Assembly (NCBI GenBank): GCA_003963005.1
Contig: RXJW01000009.1
Location: forward strand, 40,165-104,164
DNA length: 64,000 bases
Reading direction: 5' to 3'
DNA from: Burkholderiales bacterium
GTDB lineage: Bacteria; Pseudomonadota; Gammaproteobacteria; Burkholderiales; Burkholderiaceae_C
Shown here: in pieces, positions 1 to 7,899 of the stretch
How the letters are laid out: each line of letters begins with the position of its first letter
Position numbering within the stretch: position 1 is the stretch's first letter
Position numbers and translations under genes: made by a program
Notes under the pieces: model-generated
The model's input: the letters and a program-made list of their open reading frames with translations, nothing else
The model's database searches: none
Told to the model about the DNA's origin: nothing

Positions 1-1856
1 GTGCGGGTGTTCACCGAGTTGACGAAGAAGGCGGTCTGCTCGACGCCCAGGCTGTCCAGCAGCGGGGCGAGTACCGGGAAGTTGTTGGCATCGAAGCGTC
101 CCGACAGCACGATGCGGTCGCGGATCTTGATCTGGTAGAGGTCAACCGTCAGATCGAAGTCGCGACCGGGCTTGAAGGTCGTGCCCAGCGACAGGTTCCG
201 CGACTTCTCCTGCTTGAGCGGCGGCACCCCGGCCGCGTTGGTGATGGCGCTGCCGTTGGGGGCCAGTTGCACCGGCACCGGCCGGTCGCCGATGAAGTCG
301 GTGAAGGTCGACGAGAAGTAGAGCTGTTGCAGGCTCGGCGCACGGAAGCCGGTGCTGGCCGCGCCTCGCAGCAGCCATTGCGGCGTCAGGCGGTAGCTGC
401 CCGAGAGCTTGCCGATGGTGCTGGAGCCGAAGTCGCTGTAGTGCTCGGTGCGCAGCGCGGCATCCAGCGTGAGCGCCTCGGTCAGTGTGACTTCCCAGTC
501 GGCATAGCCCGCATAGCTTGAACGGCGGCGATTGGTGACGTCGGCCGGCTGGAAGCCGGGGAAGCCTTGGCTGCCGGCGTTGCCGCCGAAGTTCAGGCCG
601 TCGGCGTCGATGTAGGAACCCGGCTCGCCGGCGAAGATGTTGTACCGCTCGCTGCGGTACTCCGCACCAAAGGCCACGTTGCTGCCGCCCAGCAGGTCGG
701 GGAAGAAGCGCGACACGTCGAGATTGGTGGTCGCCTGCTTGAACTCGAAACCACCGGCGTCGAAGCGGGTGGCGCTCACGCCCTTGCCGCCGGACAACAA
801 GTCCTTGTTGGCGATCGAGGCGTTGAGCGTGTTGGAGACGTTGTAATGCAGCCGGTTGGAGCCGTAGGTCTGCGACAGGTCGGTGTCCCAGCCGGAGATC
901 TGGGAACGCCAGCCGGCGATGAGGGCGCGGTCCTCGATCTTGCCGTTGATGAACGGGACGAAGCCGTCGGGGTACATGGCCGCCGAATTGCGCTTCGGGA
1001 TGTCCGCGGAACCGACGCCGCCTCGGCCGTAGGCTGCCGACGAGGCATCGCGGTTCTGGGCCCCCGCCGTGACGTACAACTTGTCGGCGCCGGACAGCGG
1101 GAATTCACCGTTGAGGTAGATCGTCGAGTTCTCCACCTTGGTGTCACCGATGATCCGCGGGAAATCCTCGGGCCGCGCACGGTTGGAGCGCCCGCGGTCC
1201 TGGTATTCGCCGGTGATGCCGAGCACGCCACCGCCCAGCTTCACGCCGCAGTAGGCCGAGGCCAGGTAGTTCTTGCCGTCACCGGCAGAGTACTGCCCGT
1301 AGCCGGCCACCGCCTCGCAACCCGCCTTCTTCTTGAGCTGGATGTTGATGACGCCGGCGATGGCGTCCGAGCCGTACTGCGCCGCTGCGCCGTCGCGCAG
1401 CACCTGCACGTTGTCGATGGCCAGCAGCGGCAGGGCATTCATGTCGGTGCCGGTCGCGCCGCGGTTGCGGGCGCCGAACAGGTTCACCAGCGCCACCGTG
1501 TGGCGGCGCTTGCCGTTGACGAGCACCAGGGTCTGGTCGGAGCCCAGGCCGCGCAGCGCCGCGGAGTCGATCAGGTCGGCGCCGTCGGCGCCCGTCTGCC
1601 GGGTGGAATTGAAGGACGGCGACAGGTACTGCAGCGACTGCGCGAGGTCGAACTGGCCACCGCCCTCGGCGACCTTGCCCATCGAGTAGATATCCACCGG
1701 CACCAGGGTCTCGGTGGACGACGCAGCCGGCAGCGACTTGCGCGAACCGACGACCGTCACCCGCTCCAGGCTGCTGGCCTCCTGGGCCAGCGCGGCGGTG
1801 GTGGAGATCAGCGTCAGGGCGGCAAGGGCCGTGGGCAGCAGGCGGATGGCGTGCAT
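1..1856 (-). CDS. TonB-dependent outer-membrane receptor, N-terminal part (runs off window)
   Basis: Open frame read from the minus strand that leaves the window at base 1, so about 618 N-terminal residues are visible. It is absent from the ORF track because it has no stop here. The protein starts with a signal peptide (MHAIRLLPTALAALTLIS.., cleavage near ALAQ), followed by a TonB plug domain (VTVVGSRKS, then LRGLGSDQTLVLVNGKRR and DGAAAQYGSDAIAGVINI). The rest is beta-barrel sequence with alternating aromatic strands (WLLRGAASTGFRAPS). Receptors of this type take up siderophores, cobalamin or carbohydrates across the outer membrane using TonB energy. The substrate cannot be told from this part. 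The ATG has GGAG about 8 bases upstream. I saw no Fur box upstream. About 100-300 C-terminal residues are probably missing. Confidence 0.93.
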   Translation of the reverse strand, partial: MHAIRLLPTALAALTLISTTAALAQEASSLERVTVVGSRKSLPAASSTETLVPVDIYSMGKVAEGGGQFDLAQSLQYLSPSFNSTRQTGADGADLIDSAALRGLGSDQTLVLVNGKRRHTVALVNLFGARNRGATGTDMNALPLLAIDNVQVLRDGAAAQYGSDAIAGVINIQLKKKAGCEAVAGYGQYSAGDGKNYLASAYCGVKLGGGVLGITGEYQDRGRSNRARPEDFPRIIGDTKVENSTIYLNGEFPLSGADKLYVTAGAQNRDASSAAYGRGGVGSADIPKRNSAAMYPDGFVPFINGKIEDRALIAGWRSQISGWDTDLSQTYGSNRLHYNVSNTLNASIANKDLLSGGKGVSATRFDAGGFEFKQATTNLDVSRFFPDLLGGSNVAFGAEYRSERYNIFAGEPGSYIDADGLNFGGNAGSQGFPGFQPADVTNRRRSSYAGYADWEVTLTEALTLDAALRTEHYSDFGSSTIGKLSGSYRLTPQWLLRGAASTGFRAPSLQQLYFSSTFTDFIGDRPVPVQLAPNGSAITNAAGVPPLKQEKSRNLSLGTTFKPGRDFDLTVDLYQIKIRDRIVLSGRFDANNFPVLAPLLDSLGVEQTAFFVNSVNTR

Positions 1857-1991
1857 GAGAGGGCTCCGGAAACGTTGTGTGATGGCCGCGGAGTTTGCCC
1901 CTGGCAGAAGGGATCCCGAGGCGCGGTGTTGTGGCCCGCCGACATCTGACCGGGTCATCCCGCACCCCGGGAAAACACCGGCCCGGCAGCC

Positions 1992-2864
1992 TCAGCCCCG
2001 CGGATGGTGCGCCGCGTGCAGGGCCTTGAGGCGTTCGCGCGCCACATGGGTGTAGATCTGCGTCGTGGAGAGGTCGGCATGCCCCAGAAGGAGTTGCACG
2101 GCGCGCAGGTCCGCACCATGGTTGAGCAGGTGCGTGGCGAAAGCATGGCGGAGTGTGTGCGGCGACAGCGGCGCTGTGATACCCGCCGCGAGCGCATGTC
2201 GCTTGATCAGGGTCCAGAACATCTGGCGCGTCATGCCGGCGCCGCGGGCGGTGACGAAGAGGTCGTCGCTGCTCTGGCCGGCCAGGATCTCGGCACGGGC
2301 CTCGCGCAGGTAGCGCATCATCCAGTCGCGGGCATGCTCGCCAAACGGCACGAGGCGCGCCTTGCTGCCCTTGCCGGTGATGTGCAGCACGGCGTCCTTG
2401 AAGGCCACGTGGGCGCTCTTCAGCGTGACCAGCTCGCTCACCCGCAGGCCGCTGGCATACATCAGCTCCAGCATCGCCCGGTCGCGCAGGCCGAGCGCCG
2501 TGTTCACGTCGGGCGCGGCCAGCAGCGCGCTCACCTGGGCCTCGCTGAGCAGCTTGGGCACCCGCAGCGGCTGCCTGGCCGCGGTGAGCTTGAGCGTGGG
2601 GTCGGCCTGGATGCGGCCTTCACGCAGCGCCCAGCGGAAGTAGCGCTTGAAGACCGACAGGCGCCGGTTCGCCGTGGTGGCCTTGCCCGCCGGCCGGGCC
2701 GCTGCGTACTCGAACAGCTTCAGCTCGGTGCAGGCCTCAAGCGGCGTGGGCGCAAGCCAGGCTGCCAGTGCCGCCAGATCGCGGCGGTACGCAGCCTGGG
2801 TGTTGGCACTCAGGCCGTCTTCCAGCCAGAGCGCCTCGATGAAGGCTTCGATGGAGGCATCCAT
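1992..2864 (-). CDS. xerD: Site-specific tyrosine recombinase XerD
   Basis: 290 aa, the normal XerD length. An N-terminal SAM-like core-binding domain (residues about 1-90, LSANTQAAYRRDL) precedes the catalytic domain. The catalytic set is complete: Arg in ASGLRVSELV, Lys in GKGSKARLVPF, His-x-x-Arg in SPHTLRHAFATHL, His in LLLGHADLSTTQ and the nucleophile Tyr in IYTHV. With XerC it resolves chromosome dimers at dif during division, activated by FtsK. No dif-like site was recognised nearby. It stands alone between the receptor gene and a structured repeat and has no clear ribosome-binding site. XerD rather than XerC is inferred from overall similarity. Confidence 0.93.
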   Translation of the reverse strand: MDASIEAFIEALWLEDGLSANTQAAYRRDLAALAAWLAPTPLEACTELKLFEYAAARPAGKATTANRRLSVFKRYFRWALREGRIQADPTLKLTAARQPLRVPKLLSEAQVSALLAAPDVNTALGLRDRAMLELMYASGLRVSELVTLKSAHVAFKDAVLHITGKGSKARLVPFGEHARDWMMRYLREARAEILAGQSSDDLFVTARGAGMTRQMFWTLIKRHALAAGITAPLSPHTLRHAFATHLLNHGADLRAVQLLLGHADLSTTQIYTHVARERLKALHAAHHPRG

Positions 2865-2930
2865 GGCACGTCGGCGTATTCAACCGTGCCGAGCGCCGGG
2901 CCGCTCCCAAGCCGGCACGGCCTGGCGATG

Positions 2931-2955
2931 TGCTTGCCGGTCAATCCGGCAAGCA
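2931..2955. terminator. Perfect GC-rich hairpin upstream of xerD
   Basis: Arms TGCTTGCCGG and CCGGCAAGCA pair perfectly over 10 bp around a 5-base loop (TCAAT). A further GGCGA/TCGCC pairing is possible across a short bulge. It lies between two minus-strand genes and could stop transcription from the upstream binding-protein gene, but there is no T-run on either side. A protein-binding or REP-like role is equally possible. Confidence 0.45.
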
Positions 2956-2967
2956 TCGCCGTCCCCA

Positions 2968-3231
2968 AGGAGTCTGCGCGGCAGAGCGTGGCACCCGCGC
3001 CGGGGCGAGTTGCGGGGCCAGGCCAGGCGCCGGCGAGGCGTGGGTCGGGACCCACAACGAGCCGGCAACGCCGCATGGCCCCGCAAATCGCCCCGGCCCG
3101 CAGGGTTGGGCCTGGCCGGGGCGCAGGCGGCGTTGCTCGTCGTGGCGGGCGCGAGCCCACGGCCTCCTCGCGCCTTGCCTGCGCCCCGGCCAGGCCCAAC
3201 GCGGGCGCCACGCTCTGCCGCGCAGACTCCT
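2968..3231. repeat. Inverted pair of about 130-bp structured units in the xerD upstream gap
   Basis: The gene-free stretch 2865-3273 is filled by this element. Outer arms 2968-2998 and 3201-3231 are inverted repeats of 31 bases with one mismatch. Between them lie two large hairpins. In the right one, 3105-3128 pairs perfectly with 3177-3200 (24 bp). In the left one, about 3002-3022 pairs with about 3073-3092 with a few mismatches. The two hairpin loops resemble each other in inverted orientation. The whole therefore looks like two diverged inverted copies of one unit. ORFs predicted here (Pro/Arg/Gly-rich) are not credible proteins. The family is not recognised; a dispersed palindromic intergenic element is the best description. 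Confidence 0.75.
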
Positions 3232-3273
3232 AGGGGGACCGACCAAGGCTCGCCTTGGGCGAGGGGCGTCACG

Positions 3274-4239
3274 TCAATCAAGCTTGAGTTTTTGCTGGGC
3301 CACAACTTTTTTGTAGACGTCGAACTCGGCCGCGATCTGCTGGGCGAACTGCTCGGGCGTGTTGGCGACGATCAGCGAGCCGGTGTCCTCGATGCGCTTC
3401 TTCACGTCCGGCAGCTCCAGCGCCTTGCGCACGGCGGCGTTGATCTTGTCGACGATGTCCCGCGGCAGGCCCTTCGGGCCGTGGATGCCGTAGTAGGCCA
3501 TGCGGTTCACAGGGTCGAGGCCGACTTCCTTGAAGGTCGGCACGTTCGGCAATGCCGCCACGCGCTGCGGTGCGGCCACGACGATCGGGATCAACCGGCC
3601 GTCCTTGATGAACGGCAGCGCGGACGGCAGGTTGTCGAAGATCATCGGCACCTGGCCGGCCACCGTGTCGTTGAGTGCCGGGCCGGCGCCGCGGTACGGG
3701 ATGTGCAGCACGAAGACGCCGGCCAGGGTCTTGTACAGCTCCATCTGCAGGTGGCCGATGCCGCCGGTGCCCGAGGTGGCGTAGCTGTGCTTGGCCGGGT
3801 TCTTCTTGAGCTCGGCGACGAAGCCCTTGTAATCGCGCGCCGGGAAGCTCGGGTGCACGGCGATCACGTTCGGCGTGGCCGCCATGTTGATGATCGGCGT
3901 GAAGTCGGTCAGCGGGTTGTAGGCGATCTTGGGGTTGATGGCCGGGTTGGCGGCCGTCGTCGAGACGGTGGCCACGCCCAGGTTGTAGCCATCGGGGGCC
4001 TGCCGCATGATTTCGGTCGCGCCCACGGTACCGCCGCCGCCGGCCTTGTTGTCGACGACCATGGTCTGTCCCAGGATGCCGTTCATGCGCTCCGACACGA
4101 TGCGGGCAATGATGTCGGTCGTGCCGCCCGGTGCGAAAGGCACGATCAGGCGGACCGGCTTGCTCGGGTAAGTGTCGGCCCAGACCCGCGGGCTCAAGGA
4201 TGCGAGGACGGCGGCCTGCAGGACGGAACGGCGTTGCAT
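3274..4239 (-). CDS. Tripartite tricarboxylate transporter substrate-binding protein (Bug/TctC family)
   Basis: 321 aa, typical for Bug proteins. The true start is the internal ATG giving MQRRSVLQAAVLASL.., a signal peptide with GGAGA upstream; the longer ORF in the track is a frame extension. Diagnostic Bug motifs are YPSKPVRLIVPFAPGGTTD at the mature N-terminus, VVDNKAGGGGTVGA, and the central ATSGTGG..LQMEL segment. Family members bind carboxylates or aromatic acids in the periplasm for TctAB-type transporters. No tctA or tctB is adjacent, which is common for this expanded family in Burkholderiales, so the ligand is unknown. Confidence 0.93.
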   Translation of the reverse strand: MQRRSVLQAAVLASLSPRVWADTYPSKPVRLIVPFAPGGTTDIIARIVSERMNGILGQTMVVDNKAGGGGTVGATEIMRQAPDGYNLGVATVSTTAANPAINPKIAYNPLTDFTPIINMAATPNVIAVHPSFPARDYKGFVAELKKNPAKHSYATSGTGGIGHLQMELYKTLAGVFVLHIPYRGAGPALNDTVAGQVPMIFDNLPSALPFIKDGRLIPIVVAAPQRVAALPNVPTFKEVGLDPVNRMAYYGIHGPKGLPRDIVDKINAAVRKALELPDVKKRIEDTGSLIVANTPEQFAQQIAAEFDVYKKVVAQQKLKLD

Positions 4240-4274
4240 GAGGGCGGTCTCCGTGGTGTGGTGATGGCGCGATG

Positions 4275-4877
4275 CTAGCCCGGCCGCTGACCCAGCAGGC
4301 CGGTGCGCAGGCGTTCGTCGCTGTTGTGGTCGCCGAGGAACACCTTCAGGAAGGCGGTGTAGAAGTCCTGCCCCTCGATCGGCTTGCCCCAGACCTTGCC
4401 GTTGACCGTGAGGATGGTGCCGCCCTGAGCCGGCAGGTAGTCGATGTGCAGCAGGTCGCCCTTCTTGACCCGCCCCACTTCGGCAATCGCCGCATTGAAC
4501 TGCTTGAGGCGCTCCTCCACCGCCGCCTTCTCGGCGTCCGTGGAATTGCGGTTCACGCCCTTGTTGATGGCCTTGACGAACTCCTGCGTGGAAACGTCCT
4601 TCACGAGGGGAATGACGATGCGCATCTCCAGTCGCTTCGGCCCCGGCTGGGCATAGATCGCGTCGGCCGCCGAGGCCTTCTGCGGGACGTACAGCGCCGC
4701 GAGGTAGAGCGGGTAGATGGCCACCTGGCGCTTGCCCGTGCCGTTCAGCGTGAGGGTGCTGCCGCCCAACGACAGCGTGTCCGGGAAATCCTGGCCCTCG
4801 TAGCGCACGGCCTGGGCGGGCAAGGCGGCGACAGCCAGGGCGAGCACGGCAGCGCGGCGGCGGATGGAAGGCGACAT
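4275..4877 (-). CDS. Chalcone-isomerase-like periplasmic protein
   Basis: 200 aa with a signal peptide ending near LPAQA. The mature part resembles the bacterial chalcone isomerase-like family (Pfam Chalcone_3): VRYEGQDFPDTLSLGGSTLTLNGTG, then a central IPLVKDVSTQEFVKAINKG and a C-terminal GKPIEGQDFYTAFLKVFLGD. Bacterial members are not known to isomerise chalcones, and their ligand is uncertain (fatty-acid binding has been proposed for the fold). It begins one base after the queG stop and has GGAG 8 bases upstream, so it is probably the second gene of a queG operon. Confidence 0.82.
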   Translation of the reverse strand: MSPSIRRRAAVLALAVAALPAQAVRYEGQDFPDTLSLGGSTLTLNGTGKRQVAIYPLYLAALYVPQKASAADAIYAQPGPKRLEMRIVIPLVKDVSTQEFVKAINKGVNRNSTDAEKAAVEERLKQFNAAIAEVGRVKKGDLLHIDYLPAQGGTILTVNGKVWGKPIEGQDFYTAFLKVFLGDHNSDERLRTGLLGQRPG

Positions 4878-6011
4878 TCAGACAACTCCAACATGAGGCG
4901 GGCCGGACGATAACGCGCCGCCGGTGTCCGGCGCGGACAGGGCCCACGCCACGTGTTCAGCCACGACGTCGTCCGCGGCCTCGACGACCCGATGCAGTGC
5001 AGCCCTCAACGCGGGATCGTCACGCTGGCGGAGTGCATTGCCCGCCGCAACGGCCAGGTTCCGTTGCCACCGGGTGAATCCGATGCGCCGGATCGCCGAG
5101 CCCTCGGTGCGGCGCAGGAACTCGGCTTCATCCCAGCCCAGCAGCGCGGCAATCGAGTTGCCGGCCAGGCCCGGACGCACGTCGAAATCCGCCAGCACCG
5201 CCGGCTGCGCAAACTTGTTCCAGGGGCAGGCCAGCTGGCAGTCGTCGCAGCCATAGACGCGGTTGCCCATCAGCGGGCGCAGGTCCTGCGGGATCGGGCC
5301 ATCGTGCTCGATGGTCAGGTAGGAGATGCAGCGGCGCGCGTCCACCCGGTAGGGTGCCGTGATCGCGCCGGTCGGGCAGGCATCCAGGCAGGCCGTGCAT
5401 TCGCCGCAGTGCGCCGACACCGGCTCGGTGAGCGGCAGGGCCAGGTCCACGAAGATCTCGCCCAGGAAGAACATCGAGCCGCCGTCACGATGCAGCGCCA
5501 GCGTGTGCTTGCCGCGCCAGCCCAGGCCCGAGCGCGTGGCCAGCTCCACCTCCAGCACGGGCGCCGAGTCGGTGAACACCCGGTAGCCCAGCGGGCCGAC
5601 CGCCGCGGCCAGTTCGTCGGCCAGCTTCTGCAGGCGCTGGCGCAGCACCTTGTGATAGTCCCGCCCCCGGGCATAGAGCGAGATCTGCGCCTGACCGGGC
5701 TGCGCCAGACCCGCCCATTCCACCGCCTGCCAGCCCGACTCCGTGCCCCGCGGCAGGTAGTCCATTCGCGCCGTGATGACCCGCAGCGTGCCCGGCACCA
5801 GCTCCGCCGGCCTCGCCCGCTTCAGGCCATGCGCGGCCATGTACTGCATGCGGCCGTGGCAACCGGCCTCCAGCCAGGCCAGCAAGCCGGGCTCGGCACT
5901 GCGCAAGTCCACATCCGCCACCGCGATCTGTGAGAATCCGAGGCCATGCGCCCAGCCGCGCAAACGACCCAACAGCGCGGCGGCATCGACAGTGGACGGG
6001 ACTTCCTGCAT
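4878..6011 (-). CDS. queG: Epoxyqueuosine reductase QueG
   Basis: 377 aa. QueG reduces epoxyqueuosine to queuosine in tRNAs with GUN anticodons, using cobalamin and two [4Fe-4S] clusters. The ferredoxin-type cluster motifs are intact (CGECTACLDACPTGAI near residue 200 and CDDCQLACPW near 254). The N-terminal reductase domain with LYARGRDYHKVLRQRL and the C-terminal helical region (ALRAALHRVVEAADDVVAEHV) are also present. It is cytoplasmic. Its ATG is directly back to back with the presumed tsaE start, so promoters must lie inside the opposite genes. This divergent queG/tsaE arrangement joins two tRNA-modification genes. Confidence 0.95.
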   Translation of the reverse strand: MQEVPSTVDAAALLGRLRGWAHGLGFSQIAVADVDLRSAEPGLLAWLEAGCHGRMQYMAAHGLKRARPAELVPGTLRVITARMDYLPRGTESGWQAVEWAGLAQPGQAQISLYARGRDYHKVLRQRLQKLADELAAAVGPLGYRVFTDSAPVLEVELATRSGLGWRGKHTLALHRDGGSMFFLGEIFVDLALPLTEPVSAHCGECTACLDACPTGAITAPYRVDARRCISYLTIEHDGPIPQDLRPLMGNRVYGCDDCQLACPWNKFAQPAVLADFDVRPGLAGNSIAALLGWDEAEFLRRTEGSAIRRIGFTRWQRNLAVAAGNALRQRDDPALRAALHRVVEAADDVVAEHVAWALSAPDTGGALSSGPPHVGVV

Positions 6012-6479
6012 TTGGCCGCGATTCTAGAAACCCAGCTCCTGTGGCCCGACGAGGCCGCAGCCCAGGCCAGCGCCGAGCGACTGGCGAGCGCTCTCCTCCC
6101 CGCCCCTGACGCCGTGATCGAGCTGCACGGGCCGCTGGGTGCCGGCAAGACGACCTTCGTGCGTCTGCTGCTGCGCGTACTTGGCGTGGCAGGCCGCATC
6201 AAGAGCCCGAGTTACGCCGTCATGGAACCCTACGATCTGCCCGCTGGCGGCACGGCGAGCCACTTCGACTTCTACCGTTTCGGTGACCCGCGCGAGTGGG
6301 AGGACGCCGGCTTTCGCGACGTGTTCGCCGCACCGGGCCTGAAGCTCTGCGAATGGCCCGAGAAGGCAGCCGGCCAACTGCCGCCGGCCGACCTGCAACT
6401 CTTCATCGACCTGCTGCCCGACGACACCCGCCGCGTGCGTGCGGTCGGCAGCGCCCGACTGGTGGAGGCACTGGCATGA
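6012..6479 (+). CDS. tsaE: tRNA threonylcarbamoyladenosine biosynthesis ATPase TsaE
   Basis: About 155 aa from the proposed TTG; the track ORF starts at 5946 with a non-homologous extension. TsaE is the ATPase partner of TsaB/TsaD in t6A37 synthesis. Walker A is GPLGAGKTTFVRLLL. Further family motifs are IKSPSYAVMEPYDL, HFDFYRFGDPREWEDAGF and the C-terminal LCEWPEKA. The start is uncertain: TTG 6012 or CTG 6039 fit the domain, and neither has a good Shine-Dalgarno. The stop overlaps the amiC start (ATGA), the classic tsaE-amidase pairing that elsewhere continues into mutL. Confidence 0.9.
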   Translation: MAAILETQLLWPDEAAAQASAERLASALLPAPDAVIELHGPLGAGKTTFVRLLLRVLGVAGRIKSPSYAVMEPYDLPAGGTASHFDFYRFGDPREWEDAGFRDVFAAPGLKLCEWPEKAAGQLPPADLQLFIDLLPDDTRRVRAVGSARLVEALA

Positions 6480-7873
6480 AGCGCCGCCACGCCCTGGGCT
6501 GGACGGCCCTGCTGCTGAAGGCACCCGACACCCTCGCCGCGCCCGGTGCGCCCGGGCAGGCCAGCATCATCGCGGTGCGTGTGTGGCCAGCGCAGGAGTA
6601 CACGCGCGTCACGATCGAGTCCGACCAGCCGCTGTCCACCCGGCACTTCCTCATCGAGGCCCCGCACCGGCTCGTCATCGACGTGGACGGCCTGGAACTC
6701 AGCCCCGGCCTGCGCGAGCTGATCGGCAAGGTGAAGGCCGACGACCCCTACATCAGCGGCGTGCGCGTCGGCCAGAACACGCCCACGGTCGTGCGCATCG
6801 TGCTAGACCTGCGCCAGCCCGTGGCACCGCAGATCTTCACGCTCGGGCCGGTCGCTGCGTACAAGCACCGGCTGGTGTTCGACCTGCGTCCGAAGGTGGA
6901 GACCGACCCGCTGCTGGCCCTCGTGCAGGACGGCGAGCGCAAGCCTGCACCGGCCGCCGCGCCCTCCTCCACCCAGCGCGCCGAGGCGGCGGCCAGTGCG
7001 GTCAACGACGCCCTGGGCGACCTGATCCAAAAGATCGAGCGGCCGCCTGCCCCATCGCCCGCACCGGCCCTGCCGCCGCCGGCGCCACCGGCCGCTGCCT
7101 CCCGGCCGCCCGCGCCTGCGGCACCAGCGCCCTCGACCGAGCCCAAGATCGACCGCCTGATCATCATCGCGCTCGACCCCGGCCACGGCGGCGAAGACCC
7201 CGGTGCCATCGGCCCCTCGGGCCTGCGCGAGAAGGACGTCGTGCTGGCCGTGGCCCACAAGCTGCGCGAACGCCTGACCGCCAATCCCAACATCCGCGTG
7301 CTGATGACGCGCGACGCCGACTTCTTCGTGCCGCTGCACGAACGCGTCCGCAAGGCCCGGCGTGTGCAGGCCGACCTGTTCGTGTCCATCCACGCCGACG
7401 CCTTCATCACGCCGCAGGCGCGCGGCGCCTCGGTCTTCGTGCTGAGCGACGGCGCCGCCACGAGCGCAGCCGCCCGCTGGATGGCCGACCGCGAGAACGC
7501 GGCGGACATGGTCGGTGGCGTCAACGTCGGTGCCGCGACGAAGGATGCCAACGTGCTGCGCGCGCTGCTCGACATGAGCACCACCGCCCAGATCAAGGAC
7601 AGCCTCAAGCTCGGTGGCGAGGTGCTGGGCCAGATCGGCAAGGTCGGCAAGCTGCACAAGCCCCGCGTGGAACAGGCGGGCTTCGCGGTCCTCAAGGCGC
7701 CGGACATCCCGAGCATCCTGGTCGAGACCGCCTTCATCTCCAACCCCGAGGAGGAGAAGAAGCTGCGCGACCCCGAGTACCAGGACGAACTCGTCGACGC
7801 GCTGGCCACCGGCATCGCGCGCTACTTCGCGAAGAACCCGCCGATGGCGAGGAAGCGCAGCACGACGCTGTGA
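6476..7873 (+). CDS. amiC: N-acetylmuramoyl-L-alanine amidase (AmiC type, AMIN + Amidase_3)
   Basis: 465 aa starting inside the tsaE stop. An AMIN domain (about 30-140, septal peptidoglycan targeting) is followed by a Pro/Ala linker (about 189-225) and a zinc amidase domain (about 226-455). Zinc and catalytic residues are visible in DPGHGGEDPGA, LREKDV, FVSIHADAF and ILVETAFISNP. The enzyme cleaves the stem peptide from MurNAc to split daughter cells and would need an EnvC/NlpD activator. The N-terminus (MKRRHALGWTALLLKAPDTLA) has a twin-Arg but a short hydrophobic stretch interrupted by Lys, so its export signal looks weak. AmiB versus AmiC naming is not certain. Confidence 0.93.
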   Translation: MKRRHALGWTALLLKAPDTLAAPGAPGQASIIAVRVWPAQEYTRVTIESDQPLSTRHFLIEAPHRLVIDVDGLELSPGLRELIGKVKADDPYISGVRVGQNTPTVVRIVLDLRQPVAPQIFTLGPVAAYKHRLVFDLRPKVETDPLLALVQDGERKPAPAAAPSSTQRAEAAASAVNDALGDLIQKIERPPAPSPAPALPPPAPPAAASRPPAPAAPAPSTEPKIDRLIIIALDPGHGGEDPGAIGPSGLREKDVVLAVAHKLRERLTANPNIRVLMTRDADFFVPLHERVRKARRVQADLFVSIHADAFITPQARGASVFVLSDGAATSAAARWMADRENAADMVGGVNVGAATKDANVLRALLDMSTTAQIKDSLKLGGEVLGQIGKVGKLHKPRVEQAGFAVLKAPDIPSILVETAFISNPEEEKKLRDPEYQDELVDALATGIARYFAKNPPMARKRSTTL

Positions 7874-7895
7874 GGCGGCAAACTTGCCGCCTCAC
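7870..7895. terminator. Hairpin between convergent amiC and hydrolase genes
   Basis: Arms GTGAGGCGGCAA and TTGCCGCCTCAC are perfectly complementary (12 bases each, 2-base centre, so the folded stem has about 11 pairs). The amiC stop codon is part of the left arm. Its position between convergent genes suggests a bidirectional terminator, but neither side has a T-run. Confidence 0.55.
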
Positions 7896-7899
7896 AGCG

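Noticed and set aside
2880-3305. Several 100-140 aa ORFs in both strands of the xerD upstream gap
   Set aside because: They translate the palindromic repeat (Pro/Arg/Gly-rich) and have no independent coding signal.
4878-6011. preQ1 or cobalamin riboswitch for queG
   Set aside because: There is no leader: queG starts against the tsaE start, and no riboswitch-like fold was recognised.
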